Assembly: GCA_009760885.1 (NCBI GenBank)
Contig: CM019716.1
Location: 15,007,202 to 15,071,201, forward strand
DNA length: 64,000 nt
From: Achatina immaculata
Taxonomy: Eukaryota > Mollusca > Gastropoda > Stylommatophora > Achatinidae
Reading direction: 5' to 3'
The notes below the pieces were generated by a model. The model was not told the DNA's origin and did no database searches. It saw nothing but the letters and a program-made list of their open reading frames with translations. Both the position numbers and the translations under genes were made by a program. Of the stretch, positions 1-11,266 are shown piece by piece. Each line of letters begins with the position of its first letter. Position 1 is the first letter of the stretch.

Positions 1-99
1 AGATCTTCAGTTATTCTTTCAGTCGCGGAGGTATGACCATGCAAGATCTTCAGTTATTCTTTCAGTCGCGGAGGTATGACCATGCAAGATCTTCAGTTA
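1..99. repeat. 43-bp tandem repeat, about 2.3 copies
   Basis: The unit beginning agatcttcagttattc restarts at positions 1, 44 and 87. The array is cut by the window start, so its true length is unknown. It lies just upstream of the candidate first exon of LRR-1. Confidence 0.9.
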
Positions 100-233
100 C
101 TTTGTACGCAAAGCCTTCTGGGTACGGTCAGAAAAAAAAATTGTGAGTGTAATTAAAGAGTAATGGAGCTTCCTAAGAAGAACAATATTTAACATCTGTG
201 ATCGTTCTTCTGTCACATTCGGTTTTACCAGCG

Positions 234-323
234 ATGTCACAGTCACCGTTCAGCAGAATGCTGTATATGCAAGTTTTATTGTTGGCTCACCTTGCAATGC
301 TCCGGCAAAACTGCTTCATTAAT
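234..323 (+). pseudogene. Candidate exon 1 (signal peptide) of LRR-1
   Basis: An ATG at 234 opens exactly 30 codons, the same exon length as LRR-2 and LRR-3. They encode a basic start, a hydrophobic core (residues about 9-23, rich in Leu and Met) and a Cys near the end (QNCFIN), where the other copies have CPYN. A GT follows at 324-325, but the donor reads AAT|GTCGAA, which is poor at +3. The conserved Pro-Tyr after the Cys is missing. Length and position support the call; the weak donor and other lesions in LRR-1 suggest a decaying gene. Confidence 0.45.
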
Positions 324-541
324 GTCGAAAAAATTGTTTTAAAATATCCGATGATCACAAAAGAAAAAAGGGCACAGCAGAATTCTTAATACGGTATTTT
401 AAAGTCTCCCTGAGCATGAGATCCAACGCATAATGAAACTTGGTGGGAAAGGGAGGGGGGGAGGGGAAGTTCATATTGGCGTTTGATAATATCAGTTTCT
501 TTATTTATGACAATAACAGTAACAACTATATTTGTTTTCAG

Positions 542-700
542 CCTTGCAAGTGCACAAAATACAAGGAACCAGATTACCCGTGTCAAGACAGTAAAGTGGA
601 GTGTAACAACATGGATGGAAATGCCACAGTTACATGTTGGGGAATAAATGCCACAATTACATGCTGGGGAATAAATGCCACAGTTACATGCTGGGAATAA
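542..700 (+). pseudogene. Exon 2 (LRR N-cap) of LRR-1, overrun by a coding minisatellite
   Basis: A good acceptor (tttgttttcag, ending at 541) precedes CCT TGC AAG TGC. This gives a Cys-x-Cys pair and later cysteines in the style of the LRRNT exons of LRR-2 to LRR-4. After the motif VECNN the frame runs into a 27-bp repeat that adds a nine-residue unit, WGINATVTC, in frame. One 26-bp unit then shifts the frame and gives a stop at 698-700. No convincing splice donor follows. In the intact paralogues exon 2 is 102-105 bp and has no such repeat. Confidence 0.6.
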
Positions 701-920
701 ATGCCACAGTTACATGCTGGGGAATAAATGCCACAGTTACATGCTGGGAATAAATGCCACAGTTACATGTTGGGGAATAAATGCCACAGTTACATGCTGG
801 GGAATAAATGCCACAGTTACATGCTGGGAATAAATGCCACAGTTACATGCTGGGAATAAATGCCACAGTTACATGCTGGGAATAAATGCCACAGTTACAT
901 GCTGGGAATAAATGCCATCA
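610..920 (+). repeat. 26/27-bp minisatellite growing out of LRR-1 exon 2
   Basis: About eleven copies of a unit containing aatgccacagttacatg. The first two to three units are 27 bp and keep the reading frame; later ones alternate 26 and 27 bp. The first copy lies in the exon sequence, so the array probably arose from it. Confidence 0.9.
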
Positions 921-998
921 CTGTATGCTGCATGTATTGTACTGTAAATTAAACAGTAATAAATTATGTTGCTCGTTATCAGGAAGAGGTAGTTGGAA

Positions 999-1472
999 GT
1001 TTGTCATTTCGTCACCTCGGACATGTCATTTCATCACCTCAAACATGTGATGTCATTTCGTCACCTCGGACATGTCATTTCATCACCTCAAACATGTGAT
1101 GTCATTTCGTCACCTCGGACATGTCATTTCATCACCTCAAACATGTGATGTCATTTCGTCACCTCAAACATGTGAAGCCATTTCGTCACCTCAAACATGT
1201 GATGTCATTTCTTCACCTCTAACATGTGAAGCCATTTCGTCACCTCAAACATGTGAAGCCATTTCGTCACCTTAAACATGTGAAGCCATTTCGTCACCTC
1301 AAACATGTGAAGCCATTTCGTCACCTCAAACATGTGAAGCCATTTCGTCACCTCAAACATGTGAAGCCATTTCGTCACCTCAAACATATGAAGCCATTTC
1401 GCCACCTCAAACATATGAAGCCATTTCGCCACATCATACATATGAAGCCATTTCGCCACATCAAACATATGA
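999..1472. repeat. 27-bp and related minisatellite
   Basis: Units built on catttcgtcacctcaaacat. The left part is a higher-order mix (cacctcggacatgtcatttcat variants). From about 1160 it settles to a 27-bp unit with gaagc, which degrades to cgccacatcataca at the right end. Both strands are open for long stretches because 27 is a multiple of three; I see no sign of a gene. Confidence 0.9.
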
Positions 1473-1484
1473 TACCAAGACTTT

Positions 1485-1485
<1 letters not shown>

Positions 1486-1521
<36 letters not shown>

Positions 1522-1536
1522 TGTGTGTGTGTGTGG
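1486..1536. repeat. (GT)n microsatellite
   Basis: A nearly pure GT run with one tct interruption, directly right of the 27-bp array. Confidence 0.9.
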
Positions 1537-1759
1537 GAGCAATCTATGGACTAAGAAAAATGAATGAGATTTGCAAAATAATTATGCGAAAATATTTGAA
1601 AATATTAAGAATTTAAGAATGTTATTTTTAACTTACTTATTATATATGATTAAAGCAGTCATAATAAGATAAGTTAATATAATACTTTACGGTACTTTAA
1701 ATCATAACACAGTTTTGTCTGCTATTTCACGGCAATTGTTTGTTGTTATCTTTGCTCAG

Positions 1760-2345
1760 TTCTCTCTCTCTCTCTCTCCCTCTCCCTTTCTCACCACCAC
1801 CACACCACCACCATCACCATTCCTCCTCTCCTCATATCACAGTCTATGTCTCTTTCTTTGCCTTTTTCTGCTTCTGCCTCTGTGTGATGTTTGTCTGTCT
1901 CTGTGTGATGTTTGTCTGTCTCTGTGTGATGTTTGTCTGTCACTGTGTGATGTTTGTCTGTCTCTGTGTGATGTTTGTCTGTCTCTGTGTGATGTTTGTC
2001 TGTCTCTGTGTGATGTTTGTCAGTCTCTGTTTGATGTTTGTCTGTCTCTGTGTGATGTTTGTCTGTCTCTGTGTGGTGTTTGTCTGTCTCTGTGTGATGT
2101 TTGTCTGTCTCTGTGTGGTGTTTGTCTGCCTCTGTGTGATGTTTGTTTGTCTCTGTGTGATGTTTGTCTGTCTCTGTGTGATGTTTGTCTGTATCTGTGT
2201 GATGTTTGTCTGTCTCTGTGTGATGTTTGTCTGTCTCTGTGTGGTGTTTGTCTGTCTCTGTGTGATGTTTGTCTGTCTCTGTGTGATGTTTGTCTGTCTC
2301 TGTGTGGTGTTTGTCAGTCTCTGTGTGATGCTTGTCTGTATGCCT
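1760..2345. repeat. CT tract followed by a 21-bp minisatellite
   Basis: A short (CT)n and CACCACC stretch leads into about 22 copies of a 21-bp unit (tgtctgtctctgtgtgatgt plus one base) from about 1880 to 2340. The unit is a multiple of three and lacks stops in several frames, so it creates long artificial reading frames on both strands. It lies in the LRR-1 intron just before exon 3. Confidence 0.9.
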
Positions 2346-2449
2346 GTGCATGTAAGCCACTTTTTGGTGGCCTAAAATTCATTTAATTTCATGTAACAAT
2401 TTGTTTCGTTAACTTTATGCTACAAATATTTTTGTTTATTTTAGTTTAG

Positions 2450-3542
2450 ACTGGAAACATTCCCTGTTTACCCCGCCACAGTATACCTCGTGAATCACAC
2501 AGAGTAACGTTTGATGGTCGTCCGCTCAATAACATGTCAGACGACGCTTCTCATCAGCCACACTGGAATACTTGTCAGTTACACAAGCAGCTTCTACTGC
2601 CCTGCCAAAGGCGTTGCTAGGGTTAAACAATCTGACTACACTAAAAATATACGACATTTACATTGAGAACTGGGACACAACCATTTTGCAGCGCGTTGGG
2701 AGCTCGGTTACATATCTGAGTCTAGAAAACGTGGGGAAGACGTCATGGCCGAGCTGGATTTCTTTCTTTCGCTCATTGGAGTTTCTAGATTTTACAGTGA
2801 AACGACTAAAATCTATTCCTGAAGATGCTCTCAGTTCCGTGCAAGAAACACTGCAGCTCTTACATCTGCGAAACACTGGCCTGTTTGTGCTACTTCGAAT
2901 AACAGAACTTTCCTCTCTGTACAGTTTGCATGTAGGACACAATCAAATCTCAGAGATTTCTGCTGACAGACTTCATCCCAACCTTAGCGTGCTTGTTCTT
3001 GAACACAGTAACATAACTGCAGCCACAGACAGGAGTTCCCCGAATAATTCCTTTTTTTAAAAATAATATTAGACTTGAACGACAATCCTGTTTCTACGAT
3101 CTGGCCTTCAGCCTTCAAGAACACTCCATATCTGGCATTTCTCTACCTTTCACGTACAAACGTGACAGAAATACCTGTTGCTATCACTTCACTGAATATA
3201 CTTCGATTCTTAGATCTGCGAGACAATCCTCTCCTGTCATGTTCGTGCCCTCTTAAACAAGAACTTGTCCAGTGGTTCCGGTCACCTAAACTATTCACAG
3301 TCACAATACTTGATTTTTGCCCCAGTTCGGTAAGTTTTGGCAGGTTTTTAACTGGTGCTGCCTGTGAGACATCTCCACCCCATGCTTTCACTTCGTCCAC
3401 TAACCATTTGGAAACGAAAGAAACCACAAGAAGCAACAAAGGTAACAACTCTGCCTCTTGTCTTGTATCTATAATTTATAAAAGCTACAGCAGCAGTTTT
3501 CTATCATTTGCTGTTCTCATTTTGCTGTTTCTAGTTGCATAA
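2450..3542 (+). pseudogene. Exon 3 of LRR-1: LRR domain with two frameshifts
   Basis: An acceptor (ttttagtttag, ending at 2449) precedes ACT GGA AAC, matching the GGN start of exon 3 in the other copies. Homology to LRR-2 runs through in three frames: frame 2 to about 2548, frame 1 to about 3055, then frame 3 to the TAA at 3540. The first shift looks like one lost T near 2548. The second lies in a T7-A5 run at 3053-3064. The protein would have about ten LRRs, an LRRCT with an intact CSC and two further cysteines, a Ser/Thr/Asn-rich linker and a hydrophobic end (FAVLILLFLVA). With the damaged exons 1 and 2, a pseudogene is the simplest reading, though homopolymer sequencing error could explain the second shift. 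Confidence 0.8.
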
Positions 3543-4560
3543 TTATAATTTAATTTAATGACATGAAAATAAGTTTATTTGAAGACAAGGAAAATGACAA
3601 GTTAATTTATAAACGACCTCAGGTTTTAATCTGAACTAAGAAATTCGAGCTTTTTCTGGATCTTGCAACAAGCAAAAACTGTAAATTATTAAGTGAAAAT
3701 TAAAAAAAAGAAAAGATATTTTTCACGAAAGTTAAACAAACACATTTCTCTCACAAGTGTTTTCTTTATTCAGTTTTAAACAAAAGATTATTCTGAAACG
3801 TCTGTTATCTAATCAGAAGCTGTTCGGATTTGTTTTCTTGTAGATCTGATGTAATTATGATATAAACAGTACGGATTTTTTTTTAATTCGATCAATTAGC
3901 ATCCAGTTTATTTTAATTAAAACGATATCCTATAAATAATCTTATGGAACTGCTGAAACCACATTGTGAAAAGTGATGATCAATTCTTAAATATAGGAAA
4001 TTCTTACTCTATGTTGCCTGGTGGCTGCTGCTACATAACTTGTAAGTTGAACTAGGTCCTTATCTACAAGGCCTTATACCTTCTGTGAGTATGGTATTGT
4101 TTGTTTTATCACTCCGAATTCGGCCGGTTCGGAGGGTCAAAAATTCAACGCCATCTTCCTTTTTCGCGGAGTCACGTGCCTAGATATGTAGTGGGAAGTT
4201 TGTGGCCAGTTAGATTATGCTCGTTGTCGAGGCATGGCAGGTGCAGGAGCAGACGGGCCGTTGTTGTATTGTGCGGTGGAAGTGTCATTGTAGATTTTTT
4301 TCTCTGAATTATTGTGAAGTTGGTGTGATATCGTTCCAGCCCAAGCTTCACTCTCATCCCCACCCCCCACCCCATGTGAGGGTAATTTGTATGTTGTTCT
4401 TTTGTAAGTGATGTTAGTTTCATTGCATGATTTATGAAGAAGTAATGTAGGTTTTCCACGATGATCATCGTTCAATTTCAATGGAAGTGTGCTGTAGTAA
4501 ATGTTAAATATGTGTAGGTATGGGTAAAGAGTGTTTTATTTTCTTCTGATTTAATATCAT
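3543..4560. other. AT-rich 3' flank of LRR-1, no gene seen
   Basis: I find no convincing coding sequence. A more GC-rich island at about 4110-4280 has a 68-codon open stretch, but it has no recognisable domain and no splice context. Confidence 0.5.
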
Positions 4561-4561
4561 C

Positions 4562-4700
4562 ATTTGATTGATTGTGGCTTTCAGATCATTGATTGATTAT
4601 GCCTTTCAGATCATTGATTGATTATGCCTTTCAGATCATTGATTGATTATGCCTTTCAGATTATTGATTGATTATACCTTTCAGATCATTGATTGAGTGA
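4562..4700. repeat. 25-bp minisatellite, five to six copies
   Basis: Unit cagatcattgattgattatg plus cctttt-like end, at strict 25-bp spacing with few changes. Confidence 0.9.
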
Positions 4701-5234
4701 TTTCGTGCACCATAGCGTGTTAAACTCAAGATGTGTTCTGTGTTTTGTTTTCTTCGTGCATTTTGAGTATGACATTGTCATTTCATTGTCATCTTTTATA
4801 ACCACATACGTGTTAAAACGACATTTGATTTTTCATTGACTGATATGTCATTATGATTATTCATCCATGTTCGTTATGTGGGTGATAGCAGAAATCCTCA
4901 TAGTGGTTAGTAACCAGGGGTAGGAGTTTTCAGAGATATATGTATTTCTGAAGTTGTTGAGCGCTAATGCACGTACGTGGAGTTACAGAGATTTTCGGTA
5001 GTTGTAGAAGATAGTTAGGACTTGCCATGAGACGAGTGAGTCTATTCATGATGTTAGATGTGTAGATAAGTTTACAATGTTCATTAATGCTGGGCTTGAG
5101 AACAGGGCCATAGTGCACTGTCATTCAACATATTGATTCATACCACTTGATATAAAATTGTATCATTCAGGCTGTTTTTTTTGTCATCTTTCGTGTATGC
5201 TGTTGTCATGTCTGGTTGTGTATTAAATTGAGCT

Positions 5235-5580
5235 GAGCCCATAAGAGATACCAACAGTAGGGAACGGAGAGCTAGAAAGAACATTGAACTGGACAGCTTA
5301 TTTAAACCCCAAAGCATTATAAATGTCTTGAAACTGAACAGGCTACGCTGGTTGGGCCATGCGAAAAGAATGGAAGAGAACAGACAAACGAAAATTATGT
5401 ATGCACAAGAGATGAGAGAAACAAGGGGTAGACCAAGACAGAGACGGAAAGACAACATAGAAGAGGATGTAAAAGAAACTGGTGTCACCAACTGGAGAGA
5501 TATTACGAATAGAGAGGAATGGAGGCGAATTTTATTTGCAGCTATGAGCCTTAGAGGCTGGGAAAGCTGAAGAAGAAGAA
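5235..5580 (+). mobile_element. LINE-D 3' fragment (C-terminal tail of the RT ORF)
   Basis: It encodes the usual end of a non-LTR retrotransposon polyprotein: LRWLGHAKRMEENRQ, then TRGRPRQRRKDNIEED, a Trp-rich segment and a stop. It ends in a (GAA)n-like 3' tail. It is 5'-truncated, lacking the reverse-transcriptase core. A second copy that includes the YADD region lies at 57838-60283, and a 3' piece at 12500-12665. Confidence 0.85.
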
Positions 5581-5891
5581 GACGCCAACAAATGAAATGC
5601 AAAACGCTATAACCAATAAAAAACAACAACAAAAACTAATTTAAAAAGTACAGTATAATGGTGCACTATTATGTTGCAAAGAAACTGTTAAAATAAACAC
5701 TTACACTCCATGAACCAATTTTTACTTTCGATTCATAATACTAAACGAACATATAAAAATATGGAAAGGTAATCCCATCCACTGTATCTGATTTAATATA
5801 AATATTTATTGATATTAGAAGATACTTTAATTGTAATGCAAGTAATTGTTCTACTACGGAATAAGAATATTTCATAAAGTGAAAAATATGC

Positions 5892-6005
5892 ACCTCTGTA
5901 GAAGTGTACCGCCAAATCAGTAACATCGGACCTTTGTAGCAGTGAACCACCAAATCAGTAACATCGGACCTCTGTAGCAGTGAACCACCAAATCAGTAAC
6001 ATTGG
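5892..6005. repeat. 38-bp tandem repeat, three copies
   Basis: Three copies of a unit containing accaccaaatcagtaacat. The first copy is the most diverged. Confidence 0.85.
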
Positions 6006-6459
6006 AAGCTAAATTACTTTTGACATCAGAGGATGGTTAATGTTTGTTTATTTTCAGAGCACTTAGATTTTTTTCAATGGCCTTACATTTCAGGCAGTAA
6101 AATCTGGTTAACAAGACTAAGTGAACATACTAAATGCTAAGAACGCCTGTCTGATTCACAATTTAAAAATGAGATTGAAAAAAAGCATATCCAGTTAACA
6201 ATAATAAATTATGATATAAATTGAAACATAAATTGTACACCAAACTGTTGTAAAAAAAAGAAAGCACAATAATCAATGTTATATTAATCTGTTAAAATAA
6301 ATCTGCTGTCCGTTTTTTTAGCTAAACGCTTATCATGTACAACTGTAGGGCTTCTCTCGTGGATACAAAAACACCCAATATTTTTCGATGCTTCATCACT
6401 GATTACATGGCATTCCACTGTGTTCCCTGCACCTTAAAAAAAATGTATGATCTCTCCCT

Positions 6460-6800
6460 TTGTTAACATATTTACTGATGGACTAGTCACATTTTAACAT
6501 ATTTACTGATAGACTAATCACATGTTATCATATTTACTGATGGACGAATCACATGCTAACATATTTATTGATGGACTAATCACATGTTAACATATTTACT
6601 GATGGACTAATTACATGTTAACATATTTACTGATGGACTAATCACATATTAACATATTTACTGATGGACTAATTACATGTTAACATATTTACTGATGGAC
6701 TAATAACATGTTAACATATTTACTGATGGGCTAATCACATGTTAACATATTTACTGATGGACTAATCACATATTAACATATTAGCTGATGGACTAATCAC
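6460..6800. repeat. 31-bp minisatellite, about 11 copies
   Basis: Unit acatatttactgatggacta plus atcacatgtta, with scattered substitutions. Flanking DNA from 6010 to 6460 and 6800 to 7430 shows no gene. Confidence 0.9.
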
Positions 6801-7439
6801 ATGGAAAATCAGTCAGAACAACTGACTTGAAACACTCGCTTATGATTTTCGCTTTCTGAAAACCCTCTGTGCTTAAAGTTCAGTTTGTGCACAGCTCCCG
6901 GTATCCATTTCCTACCATTCTTTTTCAAACAGAAATATTGGTGAGAAAAAGAAAAAATAATAATTAGAAAAAATGAATGAGAATTTGCTCAGTAACTGAA
7001 CCAAGGTCATCTGTGTCTGAGTTTACAAAATAAGTCACTAGGGTATAATGGTCTAGTACCAATGATGGTATTATTGGCTATATTTGGCAGAATTACTAAT
7101 GCAAAGGTGTTTTAAAATACATAAGACTCACGTGAATGAAACTCACGTAATGAAACAAATTGAAGTAGAGAAACTCACGCGACATATTCATCTTCGATCT
7201 GTCTATATGAGAGAGTATGGCCAAGGTGAATTCGAGGTTTTCTGTTAGTGTCCTCGTTACACATCCTATGAACCTCCCTTAAAAATATCCCATAATAATA
7301 AATTAAGCGATTAGATCCTGAAAATCTTATTTAAAAAACTATTCAAAGTACGACTTAAGTCTATTGTAGATTGTATAACTAGATTGGTGCAAGTTTACAT
7401 TTTATAACTAGTGGAGGACTATTTTATCCAGATGTTAAG

Positions 7440-8310
7440 ACAAACAATCCCTTAGCAATGTACTACCTACTCAAGGCCAGTCTAGCTCCCCCATCATGAC
7501 CGCCAACCCAGGTCCTCCCCTCCTTAGTATTTTTATGCTAATCATGCATACATCCAAGGCACAGTCAATAAACAGTACACAATACACTGAAATGCAGTAT
7601 AAATCACCAGCCTGAAATTAAGGATACAACATTTTAATCACACTATATGCCACAACAACACATACATCTGATATTGACATCGACATGACATCAAGACAGG
7701 TGTCATTATAATGGTAATTAAGCATGGTATCATATGATAATTACTTCTCATGTTGCATTATTGAAAACCTGATGGACCTGGGGTCCCGGGCTCTCTTGAC
7801 CTTCCATGTGGCCTACACTACGAATCTAATGTGTAATGGCACTTAATCCACGCAGCTACCGCTGTCATGGCACACCTCTATATAACCGCGTTGCTGCAGC
7901 ACAAGATCAATCTACATGAGGGCATAATAACGAATCAAATATGTTGCCCATCCAATATACTGATAAATCTCACTAAAATCATGCTCAAAATTTCCATATC
8001 GATAACTAAATACAGAAATCTACATCACAGCTTGCTGCACAACTACATAATCTACACCACATGAGGATGGCACTGGCAGAATATCACCCTAATACATACA
8101 GAGACACAATTACACAAGACATTGCCCGGCCATTGTCTCTATCTAACTCAGAATGCCCAACAATGTTTTCATATATATATATATATATCTTTCCGAACCA
8201 GCTACAATCACATGGATGATGAGGCTTCGATCAAGGTCCTACACCCCTCAATCTAAGAGTGCCTAGTCCACAAGACCAAGAAGAACAGATCATGAAATTT
8301 AAGGAAGTAT
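7440..8310. repeat. Dispersed non-coding repeat, copy 1 (about 0.85 kb)
   Basis: It is collinear with 43050-43895, with shared blocks such as catgacatcaagac/catcgagacatt, cctgatggacctggg/cgatggaccttg, acgcagctaccgctgtcatg and gcttcgatcaaggtcctaca. Both copies lack a long reading frame. Left ends are indistinct; right ends lie near ccacaagacc/ccacaccagg. No TIRs or tRNA promoter boxes were seen, so the class is unknown. Confidence 0.65.
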
Positions 8311-8664
8311 TTTGCCTCTGTAGGTTGAAAACACTTCTGAGGTGGTATTTCTTTTTATATTAAATATTAGATTATATACACATGTATGTTATTGTGTGTA
8401 TATTTGTATGTTCCTGTTAGTGTGTGTGTATGTATGCGTGTGAGCATGAAAGAGACATAGAGCAGGGAGGTTAACACAGTAAAGGGATGTGAAGAAAACA
8501 CGCTTCAAACATGATTAAAATCTTTCGGACATTGACCAAAACTTTGACACAGAAAAAAATACCAAAACATAACATAAACTGCAATCACATAATTATTAGG
8601 ACTTACAAAAATGTATCTAAAAAGCTCAAAATAATATAATAATTGTGAAAAAGGCATGGTTATT

Positions 8665-8960
8665 ATTCATTCATTCATTTGCATGTCCCTTGCGGAACTT
8701 TGCCTCCCAAACAGCACTCCTGTAGGCCTCTCGGTTGTGAGCAAGATGGCCTGCTGCTGATGCATCCATTTGCAGATCGATGTCTTGCAGCCATCTTCGT
8801 TTTGGTCTTCCTCTCTTTCTTTTTCCCATTATATATCCTTCCAATAAGGTCTTCTCTAAATTATCATGACGTTTAATGTGTCCAAAATATTTAAGTTTTC
8901 TCTCTTTAATCCTCTTTACTAGCCAGCCTTCTTCAATATTAAGCTCTTGTAGAATAGTTA
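8665..8960 (-). mobile_element. LINE-A 3' fragment
   Basis: On the minus strand it encodes the LINE-A C-terminal tail: a KLKYFGHIKRHDN-like block, a GRPRxRWLQDI-like block and LLHNREAYRS-type residues. The 3' end is gcaaatgaatgaatg. A small deletion shifts the frame near 8780. It is 5'-truncated to about 300 bp. Confidence 0.85.
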
Positions 8961-9086
8961 TTATTACAAAACTATTTTACACTGAGATAAAAAAAAATAT
9001 GTTTTGCAAGCAATCACAACACACATCATCATCAGCTAAACTGTGCAGACTACACAGTCAAAAGGTATATTTTATGGGGTAGAGCA

Positions 9087-9092
<6 letters not shown>

Positions 9093-9122
<30 letters not shown>
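9093..9122. repeat. (AT)n microsatellite
   Basis: A pure AT run of about 28 bp. Confidence 0.9.
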
Positions 9123-9124
<2 letters not shown>

Positions 9125-9349
9125 CAAAAGTATTCCTCCCTATGACTATATTCCAGAACGAAATGAAAGTTATTTTTAAAGGACGTTACGTGTGAGCTCT
9201 TCAGAAAGTTGGAGCGGAAGTGAATATTTACTGCGCAAAGTGATACTCCAGAAAGATAGGTTTTATTTTCTTTCTTAAAATCAATCCTTAATGAGTTTCA
9301 TCTGGAAAGTATGGTCTCAGAGTTGTTCTATTTAGATTGTTGCTCAGAG

Positions 9350-9735
9350 ATAACAAGAGAAATGTACGAGCTCAGAGACAAGATAAATGCAGAAGTTTAG
9401 AGACAACAAGATAAATGTAGAAGTTTAGAGACAACAAGATAAATGTAGAAGTTTAGAGACAACAAGATAAATGTAGAAGTTTAGAGACAACAAGATAAAT
9501 GTACAAGCTTAGAGACAACAAGATAAATGTACAAGCTTAGAGACAACAAGATAAATGTACAAGCTTAGAGACAACAAGATAAATGTACAAGCTTAGAGAC
9601 AACAAGATAAATGTACAAGCTTAGAGACAACAAGATAAATGTACAAGCTTAGAGACAACAAGATAAATGTACAAGCTTAGAGACAGCAAGATAAATGTAC
9701 AAGCTTAGAGACAACAAGATAACTGTACGAGCTCA
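9350..9735. repeat. 28-bp minisatellite, about 13 copies
   Basis: Unit gagacaacaagataaatgta plus caagctta. The left copies read agaagttta instead of caagctta, so the array has two variant blocks. Confidence 0.9.
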
Positions 9736-10029
9736 ACTTCTGAGATGGAATTGTTTCCTGAAGTTCATTATTTAAGTTTTTGAAAGGTCAGAAAGACATT
9801 TTGGGAACATCTCGCTATCCAGTTTGTCTGAATATTATTAGAAAATGATACTTCAAGATATTAACACAGGGGCAAACGGGAATATTTATCGTGTTTATTG
9901 TGATATTTCATATCTCAAAAGAACCTTTTATGTGGTCGAAATCTATCAACCACAGCCTTCAGCTAATTTGCTCTGTCACGAAGATTCCAAAGTTTAGTTC
10001 AAGGAGTCAAAATCCTGCACTTAGCTGAT

Positions 10030-10035
10030 TTTATT
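10030..10035 (-). terminator. Candidate poly(A) signal of LRR-2
   Basis: AATAAA on the minus strand, 137 bp after the LRR-2 stop codon. It is the first perfect hexamer I see downstream. Confidence 0.5.
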
Positions 10036-10171
10036 CATAAACGCTTCGTCAGCCATCGTAGAAGAGAACGTTCTCCTTTCTGCTTACATGTAAGTGTCAG
10101 ACGAGGTGGATTCACTTTCCTGAAAGAGTTCTTTCTTTTCTTGGTGTATATAGTCAGGCAGTGAAGGGAGA

Positions 10172-11266
10172 CTAGAATTGCTCCTTTACTGGATAGTGAC
10201 ACACTGCTAGAATAAGAAGGCAACATAACAGTCCATAGCTGACATGACTTCCAATACTGGGGGATTTGTTACCACTGGTGGTTGCTGCTGTTGGTGTTTT
10301 GTTAATGTCTGTGCTGCTCGTGGATATATCGAAAGTAGTATTACAAAATTCGCCATTTAAAATTCGATCCAGATCTCTGTAGTCGCCGTTATCAATGCAC
10401 GAACCAATCAGATGGAGGTCCCCATTATAAGTCTCATACCACTGGACCAATTCACGGCGCAAAGGACAGATACAAGGAAATGGTGTTTCAGTAATCATGC
10501 TGAGAGTATTGAGGTTTGTCAGTGAAGTAACAGCAAGGGGAATTTCTGTCAGGTTTGTAAATGAAAGTGATAGATCAGTGATTTGTCTAAGATTTTTGAA
10601 CGCCAAGAATGATATTGTAGATATGGGATTGGAATCAAGCGACAGGAGAGTGATCGAGGAGTTCACTGGAAAACTTGCGTCTGTGATTTCAGTGATGCTG
10701 TTATTATACAAACCAAGCTCGATAAGAGTCGGTGAAAGCCTCTCAGAGGTGATGTTTGTGATGTGATTGTTAAAAACGTGTAAGACGGCGAGACGGGACA
10801 GTTTTCCCGTGGGCGGTAGTTGAGTCAGCCCAGTGTTCTGAAGATCAAGTTCCTCCAGCGTATCTCCCACAGACGTGAACGCGTTGTCAGAAAGATATTT
10901 TATTGGGTTCTGGGAAAAGTCGATTTTGTTTAGCGAGCGAAAGAATAAAATCCAGGTAGGCCATGATGTTAAATTTACATTCTGTAAACGCAGCGTGCGA
11001 AGGTTTGTACCTACGCGTTGTAAAATAGCTTCGTCCCACACAGCAATCATGGTATCAGATATTTCTAACACAGTTAGATTTGTTAACTGAAGCAATGCAT
11101 TTGGCAGCCCGGCAAATGCCGCACTTTGTACTGACAGTTCGTATAAAGTGGTTGCCGAAGTCTGGAAAGCATTTTCGGAGATGTTAGTGAGAGGCAGGTT
11201 GTAAAATTCAACCCGTTCCAGACCAGGAGGTAGGCTGTTGCCAGGGACGCTGGTTATGTTACCACC
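10172..11266 (-). CDS. LRR-2 exon 3: ten LRRs, C-cap, anchor (protein 428 aa)
   Basis: This is the main exon of a secreted or surface LRR protein joined from 15447-15358, 13821-13720 and 11266-10172, all phase 0. The acceptor is ATTTCAG before GGT GGT AAC. About ten LRRs of 22-25 residues follow (for example LEELDLQNTGLTQLPP). The LRRCT has CIC at residues 329-331, then cysteines near 354 and 372. A Ser/Thr-rich linker (about 379-401) precedes a hydrophobic segment (about 405-420) and a short polar tail (KEQF), which fits a single-pass membrane end as well as a GPI signal. There is no TIR or other cytoplasmic domain, so it is not a Toll receptor. Ligand and role are unknown. The exon is fully open and retains every family cysteine, so this is probably a working gene. 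Confidence 0.88.
   Translation of the reverse strand, partial: GGNITSVPGNSLPPGLERVEFYNLPLTNISENAFQTSATTLYELSVQSAAFAGLPNALLQLTNLTVLEISDTMIAVWDEAILQRVGTNLRTLRLQNVNLTSWPTWILFFRSLNKIDFSQNPIKYLSDNAFTSVGDTLEELDLQNTGLTQLPPTGKLSRLAVLHVFNNHITNITSERLSPTLIELGLYNNSITEITDASFPVNSSITLLSLDSNPISTISFLAFKNLRQITDLSLSFTNLTEIPLAVTSLTNLNTLSMITETPFPCICPLRRELVQWYETYNGDLHLIGSCIDNGDYRDLDRILNGEFCNTTFDISTSSTDINKTPTAATTSGNKSPSIGSHVSYGLLCCLLILAVCHYPVKEQF

Noticed and set aside
1715..2386. Long overlapping reading frames of 190-220 codons on both strands
   Set aside because: They are created by a 21-bp minisatellite without stops; no domain, splice or start context.
4101..4307. A 68-codon frame in a GC-richer patch
   Set aside because: No recognisable domain, no paralogue in the window and no splice or poly(A) context.
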